Source: Dialister sp. UBA734 (GTDB lineage Bacteria > Bacillota > Negativicutes > Veillonellales > Dialisteraceae). Taken from it: a stretch of 6,706 bases of DNA. The notes beneath the pieces are model-generated. The model was not told where the DNA came from. It worked only from the letters and a program-made list of their open reading frames with translations, and made no database searches. Position numbers and translations under genes: made by a program. The stretch lies in contig DBLC01000064.1 in the NCBI GenBank assembly GCA_002297935.1, forward strand, positions 1 to 6,706. The letters run 5' to 3'. The stretch's first letter is position 1, and every line of letters starts with the position of its first letter. Below are positions 1-5,970 of the stretch, one piece after another.

Positions 1-25
1 GAAGGTTCTTAGGTTTCTTAGGGAA
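1..25 (+). repeat. Short array of a 9-bp unit, cut by the window edge
   Basis: The first bases read as units of 9 bp: a partial GAAGGTT, then CTTAGGTTT and CTTAGGGAA. The same unit (consensus about CTNAGGTTN) recurs at 1002-1044 and 5971-6087 in this orientation and at 289-333 and 6605-6640 in the opposite orientation. The array probably continues to the left of the window. Together with 289-333 it brackets the non-coding block 26-288 with inward-facing copies. Confidence 0.6.
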
Positions 26-70
26 CATCGAATGTGTCAAATAGCGCTAGCATTATAATACATCAATGAT

Positions 71-125
71 CCCCTTCCTTTGGAAGGGGATAGGACTTAA
101 GCGTAGCGAAAAGTCCAGGGGATAG
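71..125. repeat. Hairpin-forming intergenic repeat, left half
   Basis: The element opens with a perfect 8-bp stem, CCCCTTCC (71-78) and GGAAGGGG (82-89), around a TTT loop. A second possible stem follows, GGACTT (93-98) with AAGTCC (111-116), around a 12-nt loop. The octamer GGGGATAG occurs twice, at 86-93 and 118-125. CAGGGGATAG (116-125) is the inverse of CTATCCCC(CC)TG at 213-224, so this half pairs with 212-246. There is no U tract, so a terminator role is not indicated. Elements of this kind are non-coding and probably act or spread as DNA or RNA hairpins (inference). Confidence 0.65.
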
Positions 126-211
126 CCCGCACTAGCCATATGACATACAATTTTCCTCTATTCTTTTAGGTGTCCTCTCCAGCGGCTAGTCTAACAACTC
201 TTCTTCGTCTT

Positions 212-246
212 CCTATCCCCCCTGCCCCCCTTCCTGAGGAAGGGGG
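212..246. repeat. Hairpin-forming intergenic repeat, right half, inverted
   Basis: A perfect 9-bp stem, CCCCCTTCC (226-234) and GGAAGGGGG (238-246), closes on a TGA loop. It is preceded by CTATCCCCCCTG (213-224), the inverse of 116-125 with a 2-nt bulge. Read on the minus strand this half has the same order of parts as 71-125, but without the roughly 26 bp that lie between the two GGGGATAG copies there. No U tract follows on either strand. It lies downstream of the esterase gene and might slow polymerase or protect a 3' end, but nothing in the sequence proves this. Confidence 0.65.
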
Positions 247-288
247 TAAATATTTATGATACATCTATCCTCACTTAGCAGGTTCGAG

Positions 289-333
289 AAATCTAAGAAC
301 CTTAAGAACCCTTTGAACCTTCAGAACCTTTAT
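289..333 (-). repeat. Array of the 9-bp unit, five copies, inverted
   Basis: Read on the plus strand the units are AAATCTAAG, AACCTTAAG, AACCCTTTG, AACCTTCAG and AACCTTTAT, each exactly 9 bp. They are the reverse complement of the units at 1-25, 1002-1044 and 5971-6087. The array ends at 333 and the 7-bp array starts at 334 without any spacer, so the two repeat types form one composite downstream of the esterase gene. Confidence 0.75.
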
Positions 334-382
334 CCCCAATCCCTAGTCACCAGTTACTAGTCACCAGTCACCAGTCATCCAC
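334..382. repeat. Array of a 7-bp unit overlapping the esterase 3' end
   Basis: With period 7 the sequence reads CCCCAAT, CCCTAGT, CACCAGT, TACTAGT, CACCAGT, CACCAGT, CATCCAC. The core unit is CACCAGT, equal to CAGTCAC in another phase. A longer array of the same unit lies at 1509-1584, also past the 3' end of a minus-strand gene and in the same orientation. Here the array enters the coding region: on the minus strand it encodes the last residues of the esterase and its TGA stop (361-363). The arrays share the flank AATCCC(C), so they are copies of one element. Confidence 0.8.
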
Positions 383-954
383 ACCTTTTCCGCCAACTTT
401 GCCATTCGGGCGTATCCCTTCCCATTGGGATGGAGACCATCGCTGTACCAGGTATCTTCCAAAGGAAAGGCGATGGAAAAATCGATCACCGGAAGTTTCC
501 AGCGGCTCGCCAATTCTTTTAGAAAGGTGCCGTAGTGCTGCAGGTCTTCTTGGTTTCGTTCAAAGTTGTACTCTGCCTGCCAACCGGTGAAAATACTTTC
601 TCTTGTTGCCAGCGGCGGGATGCCCAGTGTCAGAGGCACTTGGGAGGCCACGGAAGCGACCAATTCTTCCACTTCTTTTTCTAAGGTCACCAGCCGACGT
701 CCGCACAGAATGTCATTGGTGCCGCCCATGAAGAAATAGCCCTCCCCTTTTTCATGGAGTCCCACATGCATTTGAAGATTTTCCCTGATATCTTCCACTA
801 TGGCCCCACAGACACCAAAGTTGTAGAAAGAAATAGGAGGACATCGCTTCTGCAACTGTGCAATCCAACCTTCTTCCGGTAATGCACCGTACCCGGCGGT
901 CAAACTGTCGCCGAAACAACGAATGGTTGTGATGGTTTCTTTATTCCACGTCAT
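361..954 (-). CDS. SGNH/GDSL-family esterase or acyl hydrolase
   Basis: This 197-residue protein has the four conserved blocks of SGNH hydrolases: FGDSLTAGYG near residues 14-23 with the nucleophile Ser17; NFGVCG at 45-50 with the block II glycine; GGTND at 77-81 with the oxyanion-hole Asn80; and SDGLHPNGKG at 171-180 with the Asp172/His175 pair. The family hydrolyses esters or thioesters of lipids, acyl groups or acetylated sugars; the substrate cannot be read from the sequence. No signal peptide or membrane segment is seen, so it is probably cytoplasmic. The length is normal for single-domain members. The ATG start is set by a very strong ribosome binding site 7 nt upstream. The gene stands alone, with its own promoter, and is separated from the nuclease operon by a terminator. 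The oddity is the C-terminus: the final MTGDW and stop are encoded by a 7-bp tandem array. Confidence 0.93.
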   Translation of the reverse strand: MTWNKETITTIRCFGDSLTAGYGALPEEGWIAQLQKRCPPISFYNFGVCGAIVEDIRENLQMHVGLHEKGEGYFFMGGTNDILCGRRLVTLEKEVEELVASVASQVPLTLGIPPLATRESIFTGWQAEYNFERNQEDLQHYGTFLKELASRWKLPVIDFSIAFPLEDTWYSDGLHPNGKGYARMAKLAEKVWMTGDW

Positions 955-955
955 A

Positions 956-971
956 GGATCACCTACTTTCT
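956..971 (-). promoter_or_regulatory. Extended ribosome binding site of the esterase gene
   Basis: The plus strand here reads GGATCACCTACTTTCT, which is the usual 3' end of bacterial 16S rRNA (GGATCACCTCCTTTCT) with one change at 965. The mRNA (minus strand) can therefore pair with 15 of 16 terminal 16S bases, far beyond the normal 4-6. The core GUAGG is followed by 7 nt before the ATG, the usual spacing, and this supports the start at 954. The 16S sequence is from general knowledge; the organism's own rRNA is not in the window. Confidence 0.8.
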
Positions 972-991
972 GCTCTTACATTTCAATTCTT

Positions 992-1000
992 ATTATAGCA
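992..1000 (-). promoter_or_regulatory. Extended -10 promoter of the esterase gene
   Basis: On the minus strand the sequence TGCTATAAT gives a perfect -10 hexamer (TATAAT, 992-997) preceded by TGN, the extended -10 motif. No good -35 hexamer is found at 16-18 bp spacing, and the -35 region falls inside the 9-bp array at 1002-1044. An extended -10 can work without a -35. Transcription would start near 985, leaving a leader of about 30 nt that is mostly the ribosome binding site. Confidence 0.7.
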
Positions 1001-1001
1001 A

Positions 1002-1044
1002 AAGGTTTCTTAAGTTGCTTAAGGTTCTGAGGGTTTCCGAAGGA
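1002..1044 (+). repeat. Array of the 9-bp unit upstream of the esterase promoter
   Basis: After a partial AAGGTTT the units are CTTAAGTTG (1009-1017), CTTAAGGTT (1018-1026), CTGAGGGTT (1027-1035) and a decayed TCCGAAGGA. The array begins next to the extended -10 of the esterase, so it replaces the place where a -35 would be. The array at 5971 sits in the same position relative to the nuclease operon promoter. Confidence 0.7.
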
Positions 1045-1211
1045 GCGGCAAAACCAGAAGCAGAAATGGCTTAACCGGCATAATCCAGTAGAAGCGGTAT
1101 AAAACACTGATGGTTCAAATAATCCAAATCCCGTTATCCCGAGCATCGTCGAGGGTTTCATCCCTTTATCGAAAAAAGTGAAATATGTCGTCTATGATCT
1201 ACCTCTCCAAC
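1045..1211. other. Unassigned intergenic stretch
   Basis: I see no convincing gene, RNA or repeat copy here. A short open frame on the minus strand (1161-976) crosses this stretch and the 9-bp array, but has no ribosome binding site or recognisable domain and runs through the esterase promoter, so I do not call it. The stretch may hold degraded repeat material. Confidence 0.4.
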
Positions 1212-1241
1212 GTCATTCCGACCGAAGTGAAGGAATCTTTG
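1212..1241. repeat. REP-like hairpin element, copy 1 (GTCATTCCGACC type)
   Basis: It begins GTCATTCCGACC and ends GGAATCTTTG, with 5-bp arms ATTCC (1215-1219) and GGAAT (1232-1236). The copy at 6455-6484 differs at only two positions over these 30 bases. The elements at 1414-1456 and inside 6114-6351 share the same frame, TCATYYYGASC at one end and an ATCT motif at the other, so they appear to belong to one family of small palindromic repeats. Confidence 0.75.
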
Positions 1242-1276
1242 TTGTATTCGTAAAAGGACAATGAAAATCAACCCAC

Positions 1277-1378
1277 TTGAAATGAGCCAAAGCGTCTGGG
1301 GCGTCTCTATGTGAGACTAAAAAATATAAGTTATAAGAGTCAGTTGGGAACATACTAAAACGGAAAGTCTCATTTCAA
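1277..1378. repeat. Inverted repeat with 10-bp arms and an internal hairpin
   Basis: TTGAAATGAG (1277-1286) and CTCATTTCAA (1369-1378) are perfect inverse copies 82 bp apart. Just inside the left arm, GTCTC (1303-1307) and GAGAC (1313-1317) can form a 5-bp hairpin, and GTCTC recurs beside the right arm. TGAAATGAGC is found again at 6520-6529. No coding frame is supported. It could be a small decayed mobile repeat or a structured transcript; neither can be decided from the sequence. Confidence 0.45.
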
Positions 1379-1413
1379 ATCCTTAGTCAGGCAAAGAGCT
1401 TTTAGGAATAACG

Positions 1414-1456
1414 CAAAGATCCTTCGACTTTCGCCCTACGGGCGGCTCAGGATGAC
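1414..1456 (-). repeat. REP-like hairpin element (GTCATCCTGAGC type)
   Basis: Read on the minus strand it starts GTCATCCTGAGC and ends GAAGGATCTTTG. The outer arms ATCCT (1419-1423) and AGGAT (1449-1453) enclose a tight GC hairpin, CGCCC (1432-1436) and GGGCG (1440-1444) with a TAC loop. It resembles the elements at 1212 and 6455 in its outer ends but has a different centre. Very similar short repeats are common between genes in many gut bacteria, as far as I recall. Confidence 0.7.
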
Positions 1457-1508
1457 TGATAGAGAGACTAACGCTAGAGAAAAACGCTGGTGTTGCTTCG
1501 CTATTATT

Positions 1509-1584
1509 CCCCAGTCCCTAGGACCTAGGTACTTATCCTCAGCTCCTAATCCCCAGTCACCAGTCACGAGTCACCAGTCACCAC
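1509..1584. repeat. Long degenerate array of the 7-bp unit, about 11 copies
   Basis: With period 7 from 1509 the units read CCCCAGT, CCCTAGG, ACCTAGG, TACTTAT, CCTCAGC, TCCTAAT, CCCCAGT, CACCAGT, CACGAGT, CACCAGT and a final CACCAC(A). The right part is nearly perfect (CAGTCAC at 1554-1560, 1561-1567, 1575-1581, with GAGTCAC between), while the left part is decayed. It directly abuts the terminator stem at 1585. A sister array is at 334-382. Confidence 0.75.
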
Positions 1585-1624
1585 AAGAAAAAGAGCCATG
1601 ACATCAATCATGACTCTTTTTCTT
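1585..1624 (-). terminator. Rho-independent terminator of the nuclease operon
   Basis: A 17-bp stem pairs 1585-1601 with 1608-1624 around a 6-nt loop. On the minus strand the only irregular pair is a G-U wobble and the right arm ends in CTCTTTTTCTT, a T-rich tract. On the plus strand the same position is a C-A mismatch, so the hairpin fits minus-strand transcription better. It starts 6 bp past the stop codon of the ATPase gene (1631-1633), the expected place. Confidence 0.9.
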
Positions 1625-1630
1625 ATAACA

Positions 1631-4600
1631 TTATACGCTAGCGTATTCCAATCCATCGGTCCGTTCGATTTGGCCGGATTTCAGGTGAATAAATTCGCCA
1701 GTGCCTTTTTCAGCTCCCACTTCTTCTGCGATGCGCATGGTTCTTGCGTGGCAGGTGAAGAGGAAGATCTGCTGGGTTTTGCCAAGGTCCATGAGGAACC
1801 TCAAGGTTTCCCGCTGTCGTTCCTCATCAAAGCGAACGAAAATATCGTCCAATACCACAGGCAATGGTTCGATTTGTTCCCCGAAGGACAGGGCCATAGC
1901 CAGTCGGATGGAGAGGAAGACTTGGTCACCGGTGCCGGAGGACCAGATTTTCGCATCTTTCACATGATGGGAGCCATCGATGATGCCGATGTTCTTTCCA
2001 TCTTCCGAAATGGTGAGGGAATATTTCCCTTTCGTCATGGCCTGCAGGAACGTATTGGCCTGCTTAACGATTTGCGGCTGCTTGCCCGATTCATAAGTGG
2101 CCTGGGCTTTTTCCAATATTTCTCCTGTATACATATAGGAAAGCCATTCTGCGAAGGACGCTTTTAGTTCCGCTTCGATTTTTTCTTTCTTCTGCAGTGC
2201 CTGGGTGATGGTGTTGTCCCCGGCGAGGCGGAAGATTTCATTTTCTACAGCGCCCTGGTTTTTCTGCAGTTCTCCCAGCTGGGCGGTTTCGGCTTCGATT
2301 TGATGAGACAAGGCTTGGTGCTCTTTCATCCATTCGTCGTACTGACCGGTTTCCAAAGAATGCCACAATTTCTGGAAATCTTCATCACTGCCCGCATAGA
2401 GGCGCAGGTCCTGTTTCACCGTGGCCCATTCTTTGGCCAACTGGTCGTGGTGCTCATGGGCATTGACTTTTTCCGCAAATTCTTCAGCGTTCTTGGCATT
2501 GACCAGGTTCAGCAACGTATCCATTTCCCGCTGACAGGACGCCCAGGAATCGTCCAGCTTCACCATTTCCTTTTCGTAGGCTTCGTGCTGCTTATTCTTT
2601 TCCAAAATGGCCTGCCATTTCAGATTTCTCTGGTGGGTTTCTTCATACAGTTCCTGCACCCCATCGGGACTGATGGCATAGGGCAGTTTGGTCACAGAAA
2701 TAATATCTTCGGCCCGGCGGCTGAAGCTGTCCAGTTTGGCATCCATCTGTTCCAGGCGAAGGTCCAGGATTTTCCCTTTTCCTTCGGCGGTGTAGATTTT
2801 CTGCCACTGCTCCTGCAGGGCTGACAGGGCATCGGCGTCGACCGCCGGAAGGCGATTCTTTTTCAGCCAGTTTCCCCAATCGGTATCGGCTTTGGTTTTC
2901 TTTTCCCGCAGCACTTTGCCTTCTTCGGTCCATTTCTGGTGCTGTTCCTGCTGCTTACGGATGGTTTCCCGTTTCCAGGAAATAGCCTGTCGCTGGGCCT
3001 GGTCTTTGTAGAAATCAGATCGCTTTTCCTGCATCAAGTTGTGGAAGGCTTGCAAATCGTCCAGCGATTTTGGTGCCTGTCCAGGGAATTTTTCTGCCAA
3101 CACAGCCCGGCTCTTTTCCAAGATGTCCAGTTCGGCATGGAGTTTTTCCAGGTCATTTCCTTTTTTATGAATGGTCCGGTTATGCAACACCAGGCAAATC
3201 ACGCCCAGGACGAACGCGCCAGCCGCTCCATAAAAGGCAGCGTAGCCAGCCATAGCCATATAAAAGGCACCGATGCCCCCTAAGGCTCCCGCCAGGAACA
3301 GCACGCCCATCATAAGCCACGGGGTAATCTTCCGATCTTCCTGTTCATTGATGGCTTGGATCCGTTCCTGCACGTCGGCAGTCTGGTGGAGCAGCTGCTC
3401 CAGCTCGCCCGCCATGGTTTCACAGTTTTGCCAATCTTCTTCGGTCTGCACTTCTTTGCTGTCCTGGGAATCGTCCAGCACTTCTTCCACTTCCGGTTCT
3501 CGCTGCTCCCAGAAATGAAGTTCATTGTTTCGGACGCCCACACTTTGGGCCAGTTTCCGGCCTTCGTCCCAATCCACATTGGTGCAGGGCTCATCGATTT
3601 TGAGGGCCCGATCCCATAAGGGCAAGGCATACCCCAAATTGATGAAATCCAGTCGCCAATTTTCTTTTTCCTGTTCCATCTCTTCGGCATCCTGGATGGT
3701 CTGCCGCCATTGTCCCAAATCGACGTACAGTTTTTCCAACGCTTCTGAAACCCCGTCCCAGGGAATCACTTCATCTTTCCGAAGAGGCTTGTAGGCATCT
3801 AGTTTCGGCTGCAGCGCTTCTTTTTGTTCGTGAATCACTTTCATGCGATTCATCAGCTGGTTCCACTGTTCCTTCCCATTGGTGGGGAACATTTTCACCT
3901 GCTCCGACAAATCCAGCTGCCGCTTGATGCTGCTGGCCCGTTTGTAATATTCCCAGGCGCCCAGCCGTTTTTCCATGACCCGGTCATTGTCCTGGTCTTT
4001 TTGGAGCTTCTCTTTCAAGTCCGCAATCTGCTTTTTCAGCACATCCTGTTTCTTCTGCAGCTCCGCGAATTCTTTTTCCTGGTTGGAAAGGCCATCCAGT
4101 TCCTGATTGACCACTTCCAAATCGGATAGCAACTGGTTAATTTTTCGCTTGCCTTGAGGCGAGGCTACCAGGAGTTTTTCCTTATTTTCCTGGATTACAT
4201 TTTTTACGTTGGTCAGTTTATCCCCGCCTTGGAGCATGAAGAACCGGCTCCGTACGGAATCATTGGACAAGAAGGACGCGCCTTGCAAATCTTCCAAGCC
4301 CACGGCGAAAATCTTTTCATACATGTACCGATTGAGGCCGTGCCACCACAAGGTAGGCAGTTCTTCTTCAAACTTAATGTGGTTGCTGTTTTCAAACCAG
4401 CGCTCTTTTTCTTCTCGAAATACCCGGTACTCCTGTCCATCAGAACGGACGAATGCCATATTTCCTTTGCGGCCCTGCCATTTGCCCCGGCTATAGCCGA
4501 AAAGCATATCTCGAATGAACCGGAGCATGGTGGTCTTGCCGCTTTCATTTTCCCCCATCACCACATGAAGGACATCGGGGGAAGGCTGCCAGGACGCATG

Positions 4601-4645
4601 GTGGTAAATGCCATACTGCTCCAGCTCTAAATCAGTGATTTTCAT
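1631..4645 (-). CDS. yhaN: SbcC/Rad50-like ABC ATPase with central membrane hairpin (YhaN type)
   Basis: This 1004-residue protein is the ATPase partner of the metallophosphoesterase encoded just upstream. Walker A is GENESGKTT at 31-39; an ABC signature-like WSSGTGDQ lies at 901-908; Walker B is LPVVLDDIF at 928-936; His966 in FTCHAR is the likely switch histidine. Between the two ATPase halves are long K/E/Q-rich coiled coils, about 170-440 and 490-870. In place of the zinc hook of SbcC/Rad50 (no CxxC is present) there are two hydrophobic segments, about 443-462 and 466-487, flanked by EDRK and HNRTIHKK; positive charges on both sides fit a hairpin with both coiled coils in the cytoplasm. 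From family knowledge such pairs process DNA ends or hairpins with ATP-driven opening of the nuclease; membrane attachment is inference. The first 14 nt overlap the preceding gene, and AGGAGG lies 9 nt upstream of the ATG. The name reflects similarity to the Bacillus YhaN type rather than classical sbcC. Confidence 0.88.
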   Translation of the reverse strand: MKITDLELEQYGIYHHASWQPSPDVLHVVMGENESGKTTMLRFIRDMLFGYSRGKWQGRKGNMAFVRSDGQEYRVFREEKERWFENSNHIKFEEELPTLWWHGLNRYMYEKIFAVGLEDLQGASFLSNDSVRSRFFMLQGGDKLTNVKNVIQENKEKLLVASPQGKRKINQLLSDLEVVNQELDGLSNQEKEFAELQKKQDVLKKQIADLKEKLQKDQDNDRVMEKRLGAWEYYKRASSIKRQLDLSEQVKMFPTNGKEQWNQLMNRMKVIHEQKEALQPKLDAYKPLRKDEVIPWDGVSEALEKLYVDLGQWRQTIQDAEEMEQEKENWRLDFINLGYALPLWDRALKIDEPCTNVDWDEGRKLAQSVGVRNNELHFWEQREPEVEEVLDDSQDSKEVQTEEDWQNCETMAGELEQLLHQTADVQERIQAINEQEDRKITPWLMMGVLFLAGALGGIGAFYMAMAGYAAFYGAAGAFVLGVICLVLHNRTIHKKGNDLEKLHAELDILEKSRAVLAEKFPGQAPKSLDDLQAFHNLMQEKRSDFYKDQAQRQAISWKRETIRKQQEQHQKWTEEGKVLREKKTKADTDWGNWLKKNRLPAVDADALSALQEQWQKIYTAEGKGKILDLRLEQMDAKLDSFSRRAEDIISVTKLPYAISPDGVQELYEETHQRNLKWQAILEKNKQHEAYEKEMVKLDDSWASCQREMDTLLNLVNAKNAEEFAEKVNAHEHHDQLAKEWATVKQDLRLYAGSDEDFQKLWHSLETGQYDEWMKEHQALSHQIEAETAQLGELQKNQGAVENEIFRLAGDNTITQALQKKEKIEAELKASFAEWLSYMYTGEILEKAQATYESGKQPQIVKQANTFLQAMTKGKYSLTISEDGKNIGIIDGSHHVKDAKIWSSGTGDQVFLSIRLAMALSFGEQIEPLPVVLDDIFVRFDEERQRETLRFLMDLGKTQQIFLFTCHARTMRIAEEVGAEKGTGEFIHLKSGQIERTDGLEYASV

Positions 4646-5912
4646 TGTCTGCTTCCTCCTCGGTCAGCATTTCTGCGCCTATGAGCTCCGCCCGGCGGAA
4701 GGCCCGGAGCAAATCGTCATCGGACATGCCGTCCAACAGTTTTTTATACTTCGCCACTTCCGGCTGCTTTTCCGCCAGCTGACGGAGGGCTATCTTTTTC
4801 TCCGCCATTGGGAGTTCTTCCAAACTGTCATAGGCCTTGAGATAACTGCCTGTCACATCGGGCAGTTCCCGCCGTTCTTTCAAATTGATCAACGGCTTGG
4901 TATTGTCTTCGATGCGAATGAAATAAGCGAAGAGGAAACGGAATTGTTCCTTTTCATTCAAAGTCTGTAAGAGGAAATCCCGTCCCTCTTCGGTGGAAAC
5001 CGCTTTGTGCAGCGGCCCGGACCCGGTCAGTACCAGACGCACCATATTTGGCCGGCCAGTCAGCTCTTTCAGCCCCGCTCTGCGTTTTCCTATTTCCTTC
5101 AGTAAATCATCCACTTGCTGGAAAGGGGAAATATCGATCACCATGTCCATCCAGCGAATCGCATCTGTTTCAATGAACTTCGTCGTAACAGTCCCATAGG
5201 CCCCCACATCAACCAGGTAGCAGCCTCTCGGACCGATTTCAGAAATATCCAGCCCCTGGGTATTTCCAGGATAGACGATGTAAGGCTTGGTAGACAAAGT
5301 CTTTCTGGTATGTACATGGCCCAACGCCCAATAATCGATCCCTGCGATTTTCAAATCTTCGATGGTGCAAGGCGCATAAGGACTGTCTTCGACGCCTGCC
5401 TCGGTATGAATCATACCGATAGCAAAGCCATTTCCCGGATTCACATGAAACTGTCTCACCAAGTTCTCCTTGGTGTGTCTGGTTTTGTAGCTGATACCAT
5501 AAATGGTGGCCGCCTTTTCGCCGTCTTTCATGAGCGGGATGGCTTCCACTTCGTCAGAAGAAAAGACATGCACCGTTTCAGGCATAGGAATATCCGCCCG
5601 CCAGGCTTCACCGGGGTCATGGTTTCCATGGACAATAAACACTTCGATGCCCTCCTGGGCCGCACGGTACAGTTCTCTCCCAAAAGCCATCTGGGCCGCT
5701 AGGCTGTGATGGTCTGAATTATATACATCACCGGAAATCAGAATCGCATCCACCCTGTTTTCCAGTGCAGCATCTACGACTTTCTCAAAAGCCTTAAATG
5801 TTGCTTTGCCGATCTGTTCATTCCACGGTCCCTTCATGCCCAGCCGTACCTGGCCGAAAGGTTCCCCTAAGTGCAGATCCGCACAATGGATAAAAGAAAA
5901 ATGCTTTCCCAT
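4632..5912 (-). CDS. yhaO: SbcD/Mre11-like metallophosphoesterase (YhaO type)
   Basis: This 426-residue protein carries the full set of calcineurin-like phosphoesterase motifs: CADLHLG at 10-16 (Asp12, His14), SGDVYN at 60-65 (Asp62), HGNHD at 95-99 (Asn97, His98), MIHTE at 167-171 (His169) and GHVHT at 198-202 (His199, His201). These residues bind two metal ions, usually manganese in nucleases of this family. YPGNTQG at 214-220 is typical of the SbcD/YhaO group. The C-terminal third, acidic and helical, probably docks on the ATPase. The likely role is a DNA exo- or endonuclease in repair, active as a complex with the downstream ATPase; it has no membrane segment of its own and would be held at the membrane by its partner (inference). 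AGGAGG four nt before the ATG supports the start. Classical SbcD is similar; the partner's form favours YhaO. Confidence 0.9.
   Translation of the reverse strand: MGKHFSFIHCADLHLGEPFGQVRLGMKGPWNEQIGKATFKAFEKVVDAALENRVDAILISGDVYNSDHHSLAAQMAFGRELYRAAQEGIEVFIVHGNHDPGEAWRADIPMPETVHVFSSDEVEAIPLMKDGEKAATIYGISYKTRHTKENLVRQFHVNPGNGFAIGMIHTEAGVEDSPYAPCTIEDLKIAGIDYWALGHVHTRKTLSTKPYIVYPGNTQGLDISEIGPRGCYLVDVGAYGTVTTKFIETDAIRWMDMVIDISPFQQVDDLLKEIGKRRAGLKELTGRPNMVRLVLTGSGPLHKAVSTEEGRDFLLQTLNEKEQFRFLFAYFIRIEDNTKPLINLKERRELPDVTGSYLKAYDSLEELPMAEKKIALRQLAEKQPEVAKYKKLLDGMSDDDLLRAFRRAELIGAEMLTEEEADNENH
4655..4660 (-). promoter_or_regulatory. Ribosome binding site of the ATPase gene, inside the nuclease gene
   Basis: AGGAGG on the minus strand lies 9 nt before the ATG at 4645 and inside the last codons of the upstream gene. 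With the 14-nt overlap of the two frames (stop at 4632-4634, start at 4645) this points to translational coupling, which would keep the two subunits in step. Confidence 0.8.
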
Positions 5913-5916
5913 AATT

Positions 5917-5922
5917 CCTCCT
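5917..5922 (-). promoter_or_regulatory. Ribosome binding site of the nuclease gene
   Basis: AGGAGG on the minus strand is followed by AATT and the ATG at 5912. The match is perfect but the 4-nt spacing is a little short. It decides the start, because the protein begins only about ten residues before the first catalytic motif. Confidence 0.85.
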
Positions 5923-5929
5923 ATTTTTG

Positions 5930-5949
5930 AAATACACGTATATGTATTT
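5930..5949. promoter_or_regulatory. Operator-like palindrome over the nuclease operon promoter
   Basis: AAATACA (5930-5936) and TGTATTT (5943-5949) are perfect inverse copies separated by 6 bp (CGTATA). The palindrome overlaps the -10 hexamer and the start site, a typical place for a repressor. It does not match the Firmicute LexA box (GAAC-N4-GTTC) that might be expected for a repair gene. The regulator is unknown, and an AT-rich palindrome of this size may arise by chance. Confidence 0.4.
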
Positions 5950-5954
5950 TATCA
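5946..5954 (-). promoter_or_regulatory. Extended -10 promoter of the nuclease operon
   Basis: On the minus strand TGATAAAAT gives a good -10 (TAAAAT, 5946-5951) preceded by TGN. As for the esterase gene there is no clear -35 at 16-18 bp; TTGAAA exists at 5979-5984 but is about 10 bp too far upstream. The leader to the ATG would be about 25-30 nt. Confidence 0.55.
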
Positions 5955-5970
5955 CAGGGGAGAAATAGTA

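Noticed and set aside
71..89. Rho-independent terminator considered for the GC hairpins at 71-89 and 226-246
   Set aside because: The stems are strong but no T tract follows on either strand, so I list them as hairpin repeats only.
334..382. CRISPR array considered for the 7-bp and 9-bp arrays
   Set aside because: Units are too short, there are no unique spacers, and no cas gene is present; these are simple tandem repeats.
976..1161. Minus-strand open frame of 61 residues upstream of the esterase gene
   Set aside because: It crosses the 9-bp array and the extended -10 of the esterase, has no plausible ribosome binding site or recognisable motif, and its composition (NLKQLKK) comes from the repeat.
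1598..2167. Plus-strand open frame of 189 residues opposite the end of the ATPase gene
   Set aside because: It begins inside the terminator hairpin and is antisense to the conserved Walker B and signature region; no family motif is seen. It is a by-product of codon use in the real gene.
2300..4630. Several other plus-strand frames (for example 2300-2824 and 4154-4630) and minus-strand off-frames inside the ATPase gene
   Set aside because: They lie wholly within a gene with clear motifs at both ends and show low-complexity composition expected of shadow frames (Phe/Leu/Gln-rich opposite Lys/Glu/Gln coiled coil).
5115..5702. Plus-strand open frame of 195 residues opposite the nuclease gene
   Set aside because: It is antisense to the conserved phosphoesterase motifs and has no recognisable domain or start signal.
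361..5912. Defence island or new immune system considered, given an SbcCD-like pair next to a hydrolase
   Set aside because: The esterase has its own promoter and is separated by a terminator and about 630 bp of repeats; the ATPase/nuclease pair has the form of a common chromosomal repair operon, and no other defence gene is visible.
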